Shown piece by piece: positions 12,937 through 27,113 of a stretch of DNA of 64,000 bases. The position numbers were made by a program, and so were the translations under genes. Every line of letters starts with the position of its first letter. Position 1 is the stretch's first letter. The DNA is taken from the NCBI RefSeq assembly GCF_035594125.1, contig NC_087185.1:10122501-10186500 (forward strand), written 5' to 3'. Under the pieces are notes generated by a model. That model was not told where the DNA came from. It ran no database searches and was given only the letters and a program-made list of their open reading frames with translations. The DNA is from Scylla paramamosain (Eukaryota > Arthropoda > Malacostraca > Decapoda > Portunidae).

Positions 12937-15900
12937 TATTGCAAAACAAAAGGACATTCTGAGAAACGTGTATAATGAGTGTTTTATAGTTCCATAAGAA
13001 CCAACAGGCAAAACACACAAAAACTCGTGTACCTAGAGAAGTTTCTTAGATACCAAAATGATAAAACTCTTAAATAACACTTTTAATTGAGAAACAGAAT
13101 TACCTTACAAAATGTGTGTATTTTGAGTGTTTTTCACATTCTTAGTTACGATAATCCCAAATTACATGCGAAACTAGCTTTATGTGGGAAATAAATGACA
13201 TTACCAGAAAAGTGTCTTTTGAGTGTTTTTCAGCGTTATATGCAACAAAGCACTAAGAAGTAGAACAATCACATTACATTGGAATATAACCAAATTTTAC
13301 GAGGAATAAAAAAAAAGAAAAAGCTTACCAAATGAGTGTATTTTGGGTGTTTTTCACATTCTTAGTTACCAAAACCCCAAATTGCATGCGAAATATTGTT
13401 GGATAAAAATGTGGGAAAAAAAAGACATTAATATAAAAAAGTTTTTTTGAGTGTTTTTGAGTGTGTTAGAAAATAAAGCACTAAAAAGCAGGTCAATCAC
13501 ATCACATAGGGATAAAATAAATTTTTACCACTTTCCTTTAAGATTTTTTTGAGCTCCTTACATACAAAAACGCTAAAACGCATGCAAAACACCCTTTATG
13601 GAGAAACAGAATAACATTACAAAAAACACATATTTTGAGTGTTTTTGATCATGTTACCTGTAAAAAAAACACTTAAATACATGTTTGGGAAACGAAAAAA
13701 AACATTACGAGAAACGTGTATTATGAGTGTTTTTAAGTTTCTTAAGTACCAAAAAGCTAAAAGCCACAAATAACACTTTTTATAGAGAAAATAAATAAAT
13801 AAATAAATAAAAAAAATTGAATTTGTTTTTTGTTTTTCATATTCATAGGTACTGAAATGCCGAAAGTATGGCAAAATTCAGGGTAATTATGTGGAAAAAA
13901 GAATATTATCAAAGAAGTTAATTTTAGCTTTTTTTTCGGACTGTTATGTACCAAATCCTAAAGAGCATCCAAAGCCACCTATATGGTGAAATTACACAAC
14001 TTTACCAGAAACCTCTGTTTTGAGTGTTTTCTTTTTTAGCATGTTAGGCATCAAATAAATAATTAATTAATAAACCTTTTAATAATAATAATATGGAAGT
14101 CACTCAATATGGGAATGAAAAAGAAAATTACTGAAAACGTGTTTTTTCCGTGTTTTACGTAGAAAAACGCTAAAACGGATGCAAACCAACCAATATAAAG
14201 AAATAGAATAACTTTACCAAAAAGGTATATTTTGATTGTTTTTCAGCCTGTTAACCACAAAACGCGAAAATGGATGCAAAGCACTCTAAATTGGGAAACA
14301 AAGGGACATTACGAGAAACGTGTGTAATGAGTGTTTTATGGTTTCACAAAAACCACAAGGCAAAAAACGCAAAAACTCGTATATATGGATAAGTTTCTTA
14401 GATACCAAAATGCTGAAACTCATGAATAACACTCTTAATTGAGAAACAGAACAGCCTTACTAAATGCGTGTATTTTGAGAGCTTTTCACATTCTTAGTTA
14501 CCAAAACCCAAAATTGCATGCGAAATCAGATTTATGTGGGAAAAAATGACATTACCAGAAAAGTGTCCCTTGAGTGTTTTTGAGCGTGATAGCACTAAAA
14601 AGCAGGGGAATCACATTAAATTCGAATAAAACCAATTTTTACCAAGAACTTGCATTTAAGTGTTTTTGAGCTCCTTATATACCAAAAGGCTAAAACGCAT
14701 GCAAAACACACTTTTTGGAGAAACAAAATAACATTATCAAAAACATGTATTTTGAGTGTTTTTGATCATGTTATCTATAAAAACGCTTAAATACATAGAA
14801 AGAACCTTATGTTTGGGAAACGAAAGGACATTACGAGAAACATGTATTATGAGTGTTTTTAAGTTTCTTAAGTAAGAAAAAGCTAAAACCAACAAATAAC
14901 ACTCTTTATTTAGAAAAATAAATAAATAAATAAAAAAAAAAATAAAAAAAAAATTTTGTCATTCATCTTCATAGGTACCGAGATGACAAAATTCTGGGAA
15001 AATTCAGGGCAATTATATGATAAAACAATATTATCAAACAAGTTGATTTTAGCTTTTTTTTTCGGACTGTTATGTACTAAACCCTAAAGAGCATGCAAAG
15101 CCTGCTATATGAGGAATTTGAATGACTTTACCAGAAATCTGTCTTTTGAGTGTTTTTCAGCATGTTAGGCACCAAAACGATAAATAATAATGAACTCACT
15201 CAATATGCGAATCAAAAACAAAATTACTTAAAACGTGTCTTCTTAGTATTTTACGTAGAAAAACGCTAAAACGGATGCAAACCAACCAATATCAAGAAAT
15301 AGAAAAACATTACCAAAAAGATACATTTTGAGTGTTTTTGAGCTTGTTACCTTCAAAAAAACGCGAAAATTGATGCAAGGCACTCTATATTGGGAAAGAA
15401 AGGGACATTGCGAGAAAAATGTATAATGAGTGTTTTATAGTTAAAAGAACCACAAGGCAAAAAACGCAAAAACTCGTGTATATGGAGACGTTTCCTAGAT
15501 ACCAAAATGCTGAAACTCATGAATAACACTCTTAATTGAGAAACAGAATAACTTTACTAAATGCGTGTATTTAGAGTGCTTTTCACATTCTTATTTACCC
15601 AAAACCCAAATTGATTGTGAAACTAGCTTTTTGTTAAAAAAAAAAAAAAGACATTTTCAGTGTTTTTGAGCGTGATAGGCAGTAAAGCACTAAAAAGAAG
15701 CGCAATCACATTACATTGGAATAAAACCAGTGTTTACCAAGAACTTGCCTTTAAGTGTTTTTGAACTCCTTATATAACAAAACGCTAAAATGCATGCAAA
15801 ACACACTTGATGGAGAAACAGAATAACATTACCAAAAACATGTAATTTGAGTGTTTTTTATCATGTTACCAATAAAACGCTTAAATACATGCTAAGAACC

Positions 15901-18900
15901 CTATTTGTGGAAAACGAAAGGACATTATGAGAAACGTGTATTATGAGTGCTTTTAAATTCATTAAGTACCAAAAAGCAAAAACCCACAAATAACTCTCTA
16001 ATCAGAAAAAATAAATAAATAAAAAAATACAATATTTTTTTTCTTTCTTCTTTTCTTTTTTCTTTTTTCTCTTTCTTCAGAGGTACCAAGATGCGAAAAT
16101 TCGGGCAAAATTCATGAAATTTTGTGAAATAACATTATCAAAAAAGTTAATTTTAGCTTTTTTTTTCGACTGTTATGTAGCTAACCCTAAAGTGCATGCC
16201 CACCTATATGGGGAAATTAAACATCTTTGCCAGAAAACTGTCTTACGAGTGTTTCTTAGCATGTTAGGCACCAAAACGACAAATAACATGGAAGTCATTC
16301 TATATGGGAATCCAAAACAAAATTACTGAAAATGTGTCTTCGGTGTTTTACGTAGAAAAACGCTAAAACGGATGCAAACCAACTAATATGAAAAAAAAAA
16401 TAGAATAACATTAACAAAAAGGTATATTTTGAGTGTTTTGAGCTTGTTACCTACAAAAAAGGTGAAAATGGATACAAAGCACTCCTTATTGGGAAAAAAA
16501 GGAGATTACGAGAAACTTGTATAATGAGTGTCTTATTATTTTCGAGCAAAAGAACTTGTGGTTCACAAGAACCACAAGGCAAAAAACGCAAAAACTCGTG
16601 ATACCAAAATGCTGAAACTCATAATTAACAATCTTAATTGAAAAACAGGGCAACCTTACCAAAAGCGTGTATTTTCAGTGTTTTTCACATTCTTAGTTAT
16701 CAAAATCATAAATAGCATGCGAAACTAGCTTTATGTGGGAAAAAAAAACATGTGTTTTAAGTGTTTTTGATCATGTTACCTATAAAAACGCTTAAATACA
16801 TGTAAAGAACCCTATGTTTGGGAAACGAAAGGACATTACGAGAAACGTGTATTATGACTGTTTTTAAGTTCCTTAAGTACCAAAACGTTGAAACCCACAA
16901 ATAACACCGTTTAAAGAGAAAAAAATAAAACAAAATTTAATAAATAGCATTTTTTTGGTATTGATTTTCATAAGTACCGAGATGCCAAAATTCTGCCAAA
17001 ATTCAGGGAATTTATGTGGGAAAAAGAACATTATCAAAAAAGTTCATTATAGCTTTTTATCGTATTGTTATTTACCAAACCCTAAAGAGCATTCAAAGCC
17101 ACCTATAGGAGGAAATTAAAGAACTTTACCAGAAACCTGTCTTTTCAGTGTTTTTCAGCATGTTAGGCACCAAACCGATAAATAATATGGAAGTCAGTCA
17201 ATATGTGAATCCAAAACAAAATTACTGAAAACGTGTCTATTCAGTGTTTTACGTAGAAAAAACACTAAAACGGATGCAAAGCAACGAATATGAAAAAATA
17301 GAATAACATTACCAAAAAGTGTTTTTGAGCTTTTTACCTACAAAAAAAAAAAAAAAACAAACACGAAAATGGATGTAAAAGCACTCTATATTAGGAAGCA
17401 AAAGGACATTTAGAGAAACGTGTATAATGATTGTTTTATAGATTTACAAGAACCACAAGACAAAAACCGCAGAAACTCGTGTATATAGAGAAGTTTCTTA
17501 CATACCAAAATGCTAAAACTCATGAATAAAACTTTTAATTGAGAAACAGAACTACCTTACCAAATGAGTGTATTTTGAGTGTTTTTCACATTCTTAGTTA
17601 CGAAAATCCCAAAATACGTGCGAAACTAGCTTTATGTGGAAAAAAAATGACATTATCAGAGAAGTGTCTTTTGAGTGTTTTGAGCGTGATATGCAACAAA
17701 GCACTAAAAAGCAGAATAATCACATTATATAGGAATGAAACCAACTTTTACGAAGAACTTGCCTTTAAGTGTTTTTAACTCGTTACATACCAAAACGCTA
17801 AAAAAGCATGGAAAACACCATTTATGGAGAAAGAGAATAACATTACCAAAAACATGTATTTTGAGCGTTTTTGATCATGTTACCTATAAAAACGCTTAAA
17901 TACATGCAAAGAACCCTATGTCTGTGAAACGAAAGGACATTACGAAAATCGTGTATTATGATTGTTTTTAAGTTCCTCAAGTACCAAAAAACTAAAACCC
18001 ACAAATAGAGAAAAAAATAAATGACAAAATTTTTTTTTTTTTTGGGGTTATTCATCTACATAGGTATGAAGATGCTAAAATTCAGGCAAAATTCAGGGAA
18101 ATTATGTAAAAAAAACATTATAAAAAAAAATTTGGCTTTTTTCCGGAATTATGTACCAAATCCAGAAGTGCATGCAAAGCCACCTATATGGAGAAATTAC
18201 ACGACTTTACCAGAAATCTGTCTTTTGAGTGTTTTTCAACAAATTTAACAATATTACTGAAAACGTTTCTTTTAAGTGATTTACGAAGAAAAACGTTAAA
18301 ACGGATGCAAACCAACCAATATGAAGAAATAGAATAACATTACCAAAAAGATATATTTTGAGTGTTTTTCAGCTTGTTACCTACAAAAAATGCGAATATG
18401 GATGGAAAGCACTCTATATTGGGAAACAAAAGAACATTGCGAGAAACGTGTATAATGACTGTTTTATAGTTTCACACGAACGACAAGGCAAAAAATGCAA
18501 AAACTCGTGTATATAGAGAAGTTTCTTACATACCAAAATGCTGAAATGCGTGAATAACACTTTCAATTGAGAAACAGAACCACCTTACCAAATGTGTGTA
18601 TTTTCATTCTTTTTCACATTCTTAGTTACGAAAATCCCAAATTACATGCGAAACTAGCTTTATGTGGGAAAAAAAAATATATTACAAGAAAAGTGTCTTT
18701 TGAGTGTTTTTGATCGTGATATGCAAAAAAAAGCACTAAAAAGCAGAACAATCGCATTACATGGGAATAAAACCAACTTTTACGAAGAACTTGCCTTTAA
18801 TTTTTTTTTTAAACTCCTTACATAACAAAACGCTAAAACGCATGCAAAACACCCTTTATGGAGAAAGAGTAACATTACCAAAAAACATGTATTTTGAGTG

Positions 18901-21243
18901 TTTTTGATCATGTTATTTATAAAAACGCTTAAATAGATGCAAAGAACCTTATGTTTGGGAAACGAAAGGATATTACGAGAAACGTGTATTATTAGTGTTT
19001 TTAAGTTCCTTAAGTACCAAAAAAGCTAAAACCAACAAATAACACTCTATATAGAGAAAAAAAAAATAATAAAATAAAATATTTTTTTTTCTTTTTTTTG
19101 TTATTCATCTTCATAGGTTCTAAGATGTCAAAATTCTGGCAATATTCTTTGGGAATCGAAAAAAAAATTATTGAAAACATGTCTTTTCCGTGTTTTACGT
19201 AGAAAAACGCTAATACGGATGTAAACCTACCAATATGAAGAAATAGAATAACATTACCAAAAAGGTATATTTTGAGTGTTTTTGAGCTTGTTCCCTACAA
19301 AAAAACGCGAAAATGGATGCAAAGCACTCCCTATTGGGAAAGAAAAGGACATTACGAGAAACGTGTATAATGAGTGTATTATTATTTTCGGGTAAAAGAA
19401 CTTGTGGTTCATAAGAACCACAAGGCAAAAAACGCAAAAAAACTCGTGTATATAAAGAAGTTTCTTTGATACCAAAATGCTGAAACTCATGAATAAAAAA
19501 CTTAATCGAGAAACAGAACAATATTACCAAAAGCATGTATTTTGATTGTTTTTTCACATTCTTAGCAAAACCCCAAATAGCATGCGAAACTAGCTTTATG
19601 TGGAAAAAAATGAAATTACCAGAAGTGTCTTTTGAGTGTTTTTGAGCGTGTTAGGCAATTAAGCACTAAAGAGCAGGGCAATCATATTACACTGAAATAA
19701 CACAAACTTTTACCAAAAACTTGCCTTGAAGTGTTTTTCAGCTCCTTACATACCAAATCGCTAAAACGCATGAAAAACACACCTTTATGGAGAATAACAT
19801 TGCCAAAAACAAGTGTTTTTGAGTGTTTTTTATCATGTTACCTATAAAAACGCTTAAATACATGGAAAGATCCCTATATTTGGGAAACGAAAGGACATTA
19901 CGAGAAATGTGTATTATGAATGTTTTTAAGTTCCTTAAGTACCAAAACGTTAAAACCTACAAATAACACTCTTTATAGAGAAAAAAAATAAATAAAAAAA
20001 TAAATAAAAAAATAACATTTTTATTTTTTTGTTATTGATGTTTATAGGTATCAAAATGCCAAAATTCTGCCAAAATTCAGGGAAATTATGTGGAAAAAAG
20101 AACTTTATCGAAAAAGTTAATTTTACCTTTTTTTCGGTGTTATGTACCAAACCATGAAGTGTATGTAAAGCCACCTATTTGCGAAAATTTAACGTTTTTA
20201 CAAGAAATCTGTCTTTTGAGTGTTTTTCCGCATGTTAGGCACCAAAACGATAGATAATATGAAAGTTAGTCTATATGGAAATCCAAAACAAAATTACTGA
20301 AAACGTGTCTTTTAAAAGATTTACGTTGAAAAATGCTAAAATACATGCAAACCAACCAATATGAAAAAATAGAATAACATTACCAGAAAGGTATATTTTC
20401 TGTGTTTTTAAGCTTGTTACATAAAAAAAACGCAAAAATGGATGCAAAGCACTGTATATTAGGAAAAAAAAGGACATAACGAGAAACGTGTATAATGAGT
20501 GTTTTATAGTTTCACCAGAATCACAAGGCAAAAAACGCAAAAACTCGTCTGTGTGGAGAAGTTTCTAAGATACCAAAATGCTGAAACTCGTGAATAACAC
20601 TCCTAATAAAAAAACAGAGCAACTTTACTAAATGCGTGTATTTCGAGTGTTTTTTTTACATTCTTATTTACCAAAACCCCAAATTCCAAGCGAAATGTGG
20701 GAATAAAATGATATTACCAGAAAAGTGTCTTTGAGTGTTTTTGAGCGTGTTAAGCAAAAAAGCACTAAAAAGCAGGGCAATCACATTACATGGGAATAAA
20801 ACCAACTTTTACGAAGAACTTGCCTTTTAGTGTTTTTAACACGCATTTAGAAAGGTTATTCTGTTTCTCAATTAAGAGTGTTATTCATGAGTTTCAGCAT
20901 TTTTGTATCTAGGAAACTTCTCCATATACACGAGTTTTTGCTTTTTTTGCCTTTTTTTTTTTTTTTTTTTTGAACTATAAAATATTCATTATACACTTTT
21001 CTCGCAATGTCCCTTTCTTTCCCAATATAGAGTGATTTGTATCAATTTTTGCGTTTTTTTTTTTTTTTGTGTAGGTAACAAGCCCAAAAACACTCAAAAT
21101 ATACATCTTTGTTAATGTTTTTCTGCTTCTTGATATTGGTTAGTTTGCATCAGCTTTAGCGTTTTTCTACGTAAAACACTGAGAAGACACGTTTTCAGTA
21201 ATTTTCTTTTGGATTCCCACATAGAGTGAGTTCCTTATTATTT
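12937..21243 (-). repeat. Giant inverted repeat, right arm
   Basis: Mirror of bases 1-8441. It starts at gtattgcaaaacaaaagg, the complement of the last bases of the left arm. It keeps about 120 bases of segment E (about 13025-13145) that the left arm has lost at 8343. It also has a private AT-rich insertion at about 14052-14090 (aattaattaataaacc). It passes through the 20838 inversion breakpoint, as the left arm does at 399, so the breakpoint predates the large inversion-duplication. The arm may continue past 21243, but its partner lies before the window. Confidence 0.85.
16035..16078 (+). repeat. 44-base homopyrimidine run
   Basis: Only T and C from 16035 to 16078 (ttctttcttcttttcttttt and so on), replacing the usual poly(T) of the A/T tract. 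The mirror tract near 5.3 kb is ordinary A/T-rich. Long homopyrimidine runs can form triplex DNA, but no function is implied. Confidence 0.9.
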
Positions 21244-21330
21244 ATCGTTTTGGTGCCTAACATGCTGAAAAAAACTCAAAAGACAGATTTCTGGTAAGGT
21301 CTTTAATTTCCTCATATGCGAGGCCTTACA
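20839..21330 (+). repeat. Inverted E-I module, copy 2
   Basis: Inside a minus block. Minus C ends at cttttagtgtttttaa, then plus E, F, G, H and part of I run to gcgaggccttacatat, where minus D resumes. It contains a long T run near 20950-20971 and another near 21056-21069. Breakpoints match modules 3 to 6. Confidence 0.85.
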
Positions 21331-24300
21331 TATCTTCTGAGTGTTTTTGAGCGTGTTACGCAATAAAGCACTAAAAGCCAGTCTAATCACATTACATGAG
21401 AATGAACCAAATTTAACCAAGAACTTGCCTTTAAGTGTTTTTGAGCTCCTTACATACCAAAACGATAAAACGCATGCAAAATACATTTTATGGAGAAACA
21501 GTATAATATTACCAAATACATGTATTTTGAGTGTTTTTGATCATATTATCTATAAAAACGCTTAAATACATGCAAAGAACCTTATGTTTTGGAAACGAAT
21601 GGACATTACGAGAAACGTGTATTATGAGTGTTTTCTAAGTTCCTTCAGTACCTAAAAGCTAAAACCCACAAATAACACTTTATTTAGAAAAAAAAAATAA
21701 TAAACAAAAAAAATTTTTTTTTTTGTTATTCATCCTTATAGGTACCGAGATGCGAGTTAAACGACTTTACCGGAAACCTGTCTTTTCAGTGTTTTTCAGC
21801 ATGTTAGGCACCAAAACGATAAATAATATGGAAGTCAGTCAATATGTGAATCGAAAACAAAATTACTTTTCAGTGTTTAACGTAGAAAAACGCTAAAGCG
21901 GATGCAAACCAACTTATATGAAGATATAAAATAACTTTACCAAAAATATATTTTGAGTGTTTGGATGTAAATGGATGTAAAGCACTCTATATTAGGAAAC
22001 AAAAGGACATTACGAGAATCGTGTATAATAAGTGTTTTATAGTTTTAAAAGAACCACAAGGCAATAAACGCAAAAACTCGTGTATATAGAAAAATTTCTT
22101 ACATACCAAAGTGATGAAATCCATGAATAACACTTTTAATTGTGTATTTTGAGTGTTTTTCTCATTCTTAGTTACGAAAATTATTTGCGAAACTACCTTC
22201 ATGTGGGGAAAAAAATGACATTACCAAAAAAATGTTTTTTTTGTGTGTTTTTAAGCGTGATATGCAACAAATCACTAAAAAGCAGAACAATCACATTACA
22301 TGGGAATAAAACCAACTTTTACGAAGAACTTGCCTTTAAGTGTTTTTTATCTCCTTACATACCAAATAGCTAAAACGCAAGTAAAACACCATTTAAGGAG
22401 AAACAGAATAACATTACCAAAAACATGTATTTTGAGTGTTTTTCACCATGTAACATATAAAAACGCTTAAATACATATAAAGAACTCTATGCTTGTATAA
22501 CAAAAGGACATTACGAAGATCGTGTATTATGAGTGTTTTTAAATTCCTTAAGTACCAAAAAGCTAAAACCCACAAATAAAACTCTTTATAGAGAGAACAT
22601 TTTTTTTTTTGTTTGTTATTTATCTTCATAGATACCGAGATGCCAAAATTCTGGCAAAATTCAAAGAAAATTTGTAAAAAATTTTCTTCCTGAGTTATGT
22701 ACAAACTCTGAAGTGCATGCAAATCCACCAATATGGGGAAATTACACGACTTTACCAGAAATCTGTCTTTTGAGTGTTTTTTAGCAATTTCAGCAATATT
22801 ACAGAAAACGTGTCTTTTCAGTGATTTACGTAAAAAAAACGCTAAAACGGATGTAAACCAACCAATATGAAGAAATAGAATAACATTACCAAAAAGATAT
22901 ATTTTGATGTGTTTTTGAGCTTGTTACCTACAAAAAATGCAAAAATGGATGAAAAGCACTATATATTGGGAAAGAAAAGGACATTACGAGAAACGTGTAT
23001 GAGTATTTTATAGTTTGACAAGAACCTCAAGGTAAAAAACTCAAAAACTCGTGTACATAAAGAAGTTTCTTAAATACCAAAAAGCTGAAACTCATGAATA
23101 ACACTTTTAATTTAAAACCTTATTAAATGTTTGTATTAGAAAAGTTTCTTACATACCAAAATGCTGAAACTCCAGAATAACACTTTTAATTAAGAAATAG
23201 AACAACCTTACTAAATGCTGAAACTCATGAATAACACTTTTAATTTTAAAACAGAAATACCTTATTAAATGTTTGTATTAGAAAAGTTTCTTACATACCA
23301 AAATGCTGAAATTCCAGAATAACACTTTTAATTAAGAAATAGAACAACCTTACTAAATGCTTGTGTTTTAATTTTTTTTTAAGTTTTAAGTTTTAAGTTT
23401 TTTACCAAAACCCCAAATTCCATCCAAACTAGCTTTATGTGGGAAAAAAAATGATATTACCATAAAAGTGTCTTTTGAATGTTTTTGAGCGTGTTAAGCA
23501 ATAAAGCACTAAAAAGCAGGGCAATCACATTACATGGGAATAAAAACAACTTTTACCAAGAACTTGCCTTTAAGTGTTTTTGAGCTTATTACATACCAAA
23601 ACGCTAAAACGCAAGCAAAAACATCTTTTATGGAGAAACAGAAAAAAATTACCAAAAACATATATTTTGAGTGTTTTTGATCATGTTATCTATAAAACGC
23701 TTAAATACATGCAAAGAACATTATGTTTGCTAAACGAAAGGACATTACGAGAAATGTGCATTATAAGTGTTTTTAAGTTCCTTAAGTACCAAAAAGCTAA
23801 AACCCACAAATAACACTCTTTATTTAGAAAAAAAGTAAGAAAATAAAAAAATAGGATTTTTTTTTTTTGTTATTCATCTTTATAGGTACCGAGATGCCAA
23901 AATTCTGGGAAAATTCAGGGCTATTATATGATAAAAGAAAATTATCAAAAAAGTTAATTTTAGCTTTTTTTTCTTACTCTTATGTACCAAACTCTAAAGT
24001 GCATCGAAAGACTCCTATATGAGGAAATTAAACGACCTTACCAGAAATCTGTTTTTTGAGTGTTTTTTTTCAGCATGTTAGGCACCAAAACGATAAATAA
24101 TAAGGAACTCACTCTATATGGGAATCCAAAACAAAGTTACTGAAAACGTGTCTTCTCAGAGTTTTACGAAGAAAAACGCTAAAACGGATGCAAAGCAACC
24201 AATATCAAGAAATAGAAAAATGTTACTAAAATGTATATTTTGAGTGTTTTTGAGCTTGTTACCTAGAAAAAACGGGAAAATTGATGTAAAGCACTCTATA

Positions 24301-27113
24301 TTGGGAAACAAAAGGACATTGCAAGAATATTGTATAATGAGTGTTTTATAGTTCAAAAGACCCACAAGGCAAAAAACGCAAAATCTCGTGTATATGAAAA
24401 GGTTTCCTAGATACAAAAATGCTAAATCCCATGTATAACACTCCTAATTAAGAAACAGAACAACCTTAATAAATGCGTGTATTTGAGTGCTTTTCACATT
24501 CTTAATTACCAAAAATCCCAAATTGCATGCGAAAATAGATTTGTGGGAAAAAAAAATTCCAGAAAAGTGTCTTTTGAGTATTTTTGAGCGTGATAGGCAA
24601 AAAAGCACTGAAAAGGAGGGCAATCACATTACATTGGAGGGAAACGAATTTTTACAAAGAACTTGCCTTTAAGTGTTTTTGAGCTCCTTATATACCAAAA
24701 CACTAAAACTCATGCAAAACACTCTTTATAGTGAAACAGATTAACATTACCAAAAACATGTATTTTGAGTGTTTTTGATCATGTTTACAATAAAAACGCT
24801 TAAATACATGCAAATAACCCTATTTTTGGGAAATGAAAGGAGATTACGAGAAACATGTATTATGAGTTTTTAACTTCATTAATTACCAAAAAGCTAAAAG
24901 CCACAAATAACACTCTTTATTGAGAAACAATAAATAAATAAAAAAAAAACAATATTTTTTTCTTTTTTTATTAATCTTCACAGGTACTGAGATGCATAAA
25001 TTCGGGCAAAATTCAGGAAATTATTTGAAATAAGTGCATTATCAAAACAGTTAAATAGCTTTTTTTCGGACTGTTATGTACCAAACCCCTAAAGTGCATG
25101 CAAAGGCACCTATATGAGGAAATTAAATGTCTTTGCTAGAAAAAAGGCTTATGAGTGTTTTTCAGCATGTTAGGAACCAAAACGATAAATAACATGGAAG
25201 TCAATCTATATGGGATTGCAAAACAAAATTACTAAAATCGTGTCTTTTCGGTGTTTTAGGTAGAAAATCGCTAAAACGGATGCAAACCAACCAATATGAA
25301 GAAATAAAATAACACTACCAAAAAGGTATATTTTGAGTGTTTTTCTAAATTGTTACCTACAAAAAACGCGAAAATGGAGGAAAAGCACTCTATATTGGGA
25401 AGCAAAATCACATTACGAGAAACGTGTATAATGAGTGTTTTATAGTTTCACAAGAACTACAAGGCAAAAAACGCAAAAACCCGTGTATATAGAGAAGTTT
25501 CTTACATTCCAAAATGCTGAAACTCTGGAACAACTCTCTTAATTGAGAAACAGAATAATCTTACTAAATGCGTGTATTTTGAGTGTTTTTCACATCTTTT
25601 GTTACGAAAACCCCAAATTGCATGCAAAACCAGCTTTATGTGGGAAAAATATGACATTACCAGAAAAATGTCTTTTGAGTGTTTTTGAGCGTGTTAGGAT
25701 ATAAAGCCCTAAAAATCAGGGCAATCACATTACATTGGAATAAAACCCATTTTTAACAAGAACTTGCCTTTAAGAGTATTTGAGCTCCTTATATACCAAA
25801 ACACTAAAATGCATGCAAAATACACTTTATGGTGAAACAGAAAAACTACCAAAAACATGTATTTTGAGTGTTTTTGATCATGTTACCAATAAAAACGCTT
25901 AAATACATACAAAAAACCCTATTTTTTGGAAATGAAAGGACATTACAAGAAACGTGTATTATGAGTGTTTTTCAGTTCATTAAGTACGGAAAAGCTAAAG
26001 GCCACAAATTGAGAAAAATTTATTGAGAAAAAAATAAATAAATAAAAAGAAATTAAATATTTTTTTTATTTTTATTCATGTTCACAGGTAACGAGGTGCC
26101 AGAATTTGGGCAAAGTTCAGGAAATTATATGAAATAAGAACATTATCAAAAAAGTTAAATTTAGCTTTTTTTTTCGGTCTGTTATGTACCAAACCCCTAA
26201 AGTGCTTGCAAAACCACCTATATGGGGAAATTAAACGTCTTTGCCAGAAAACTGTTTTATGAGTGTTTTTTCAGCATGTTAGGAACCAACACGATAAAAC
26301 CCAAGGAAGTCAATCTATTTGGGAATCCAAAACAAAATTACTGAAAACGTGTCTTTTCGGTGTTTTACGTAGGAAACGCTAAAACGGATGCAAACCAACT
26401 AAAATGAAGAAATAGAATAACATTACCAAAAAGGTATATTTTGAGTGTTTTTGAAATTGTTACCTACAAAAAACGTGAAAATGGATGGAAAGCAAAAGGC
26501 ACCAAAAAGCATGTTAGGCACCAAAACGATAATTAATATGAAAGTCACTCTATATGGAAATCCAAAACAAAATTACTGGAAACGTGTCTTTTAAAAGATT
26601 TACGTACAAAAACGCTAAAATGGATGCTAACTAACCAATATGAAGAAATAGAATAACATTACCAAAAAAGTATATTTTGTGTGTTTTTGAGCTTGTTACA
26701 TAAAAAAAAAACGCGAAAATGGAACAAAGCAATCTATATAAGGAAAAAAAAAAGGACATAATGAGAAACGTGTAAAATGAGTGTTTTATAGTTTCACCAG
26801 AATCAAAAGGCAAAAAACGCAAAAAGTCGACTGTATGGAGAAGTTTCTAAAATACCAAAATACTGAAACTCATGAATAACTCTCTTAATCCTTACTAAAT
26901 GCGTGTATTTTGAGTGTTTTCTTACATTCTTAGTTACCAAAACTCCAAATTTCATGCGAAACTATCTTTATATGGGAAAAAAATGACATTACCAGAAAAG
27001 TGTCTTTGAGTGTTTTTGAGCGTGTTAGGCAATAAAGCACTAAAAAGCAGGGCAATCACATTACATAAGAATAAAACCAACTTTTACGAAGAACTTGCCT
27101 TTTAGTGTTTTTG
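21331..27113 (-). repeat. Minus-oriented HOR block
   Basis: About five HOR copies with A/T tracts near 21.7, 22.6, 23.85, 24.9 and 26.05 kb. It includes the start of the 3.4-kb tandem duplication at 24705, a local E-segment duplication at 23095-23357, and an H-to-F jump at about 26490-26515 where aggcaccaaaaagcatgtt joins two copies of the agcatgttaggcacc box. No gene is seen. Confidence 0.87.
23095..23357 (-). repeat. Local tandem duplication within segment E (2 copies, 123 and ~140 bp)
   Basis: ctgaaactcatgaataacac starts at 23095 and again at 23218. Both copies run through cttattaaatgtttg and aagtttcttacatacc to aacaaccttactaaatgct. The first copy lacks about nine bases (acagaaata). The homologous place near 32.95-33.10 kb has one copy, so this doubling is local and later. 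An AAGTTTT run follows at about 23380-23403. Confidence 0.9.

Larger units (their letters stand above)
8442..20838 (-). repeat. Minus-oriented HOR block
   Basis: The longest single-orientation run apart from the flanking modules: about eleven HOR copies read as gtgttttttgatcatgttacc-type sequence. Bases 8442-12936 are the spacer of the giant inverted repeat, and 12937-20838 is its right arm. A/T tracts lie near 9.20, 10.3, 11.4, 12.5, 13.8, 14.9, 16.0, 16.9, 18.0, 19.1 and 20.0 kb. No gene is seen. Confidence 0.88.

Noticed and set aside
14041..14095. taattaattaat insertion as a separate mobile element
   Set aside because: It is about 30 bases of simple A/T sequence within H, best explained by slippage.
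19210..19557. A 115-codon minus-strand frame with hydrophobic stretches
   Set aside because: T-rich DNA gives Phe/Leu-rich frames by default. It overlaps another frame in the same repeat, and its relatives are not open.
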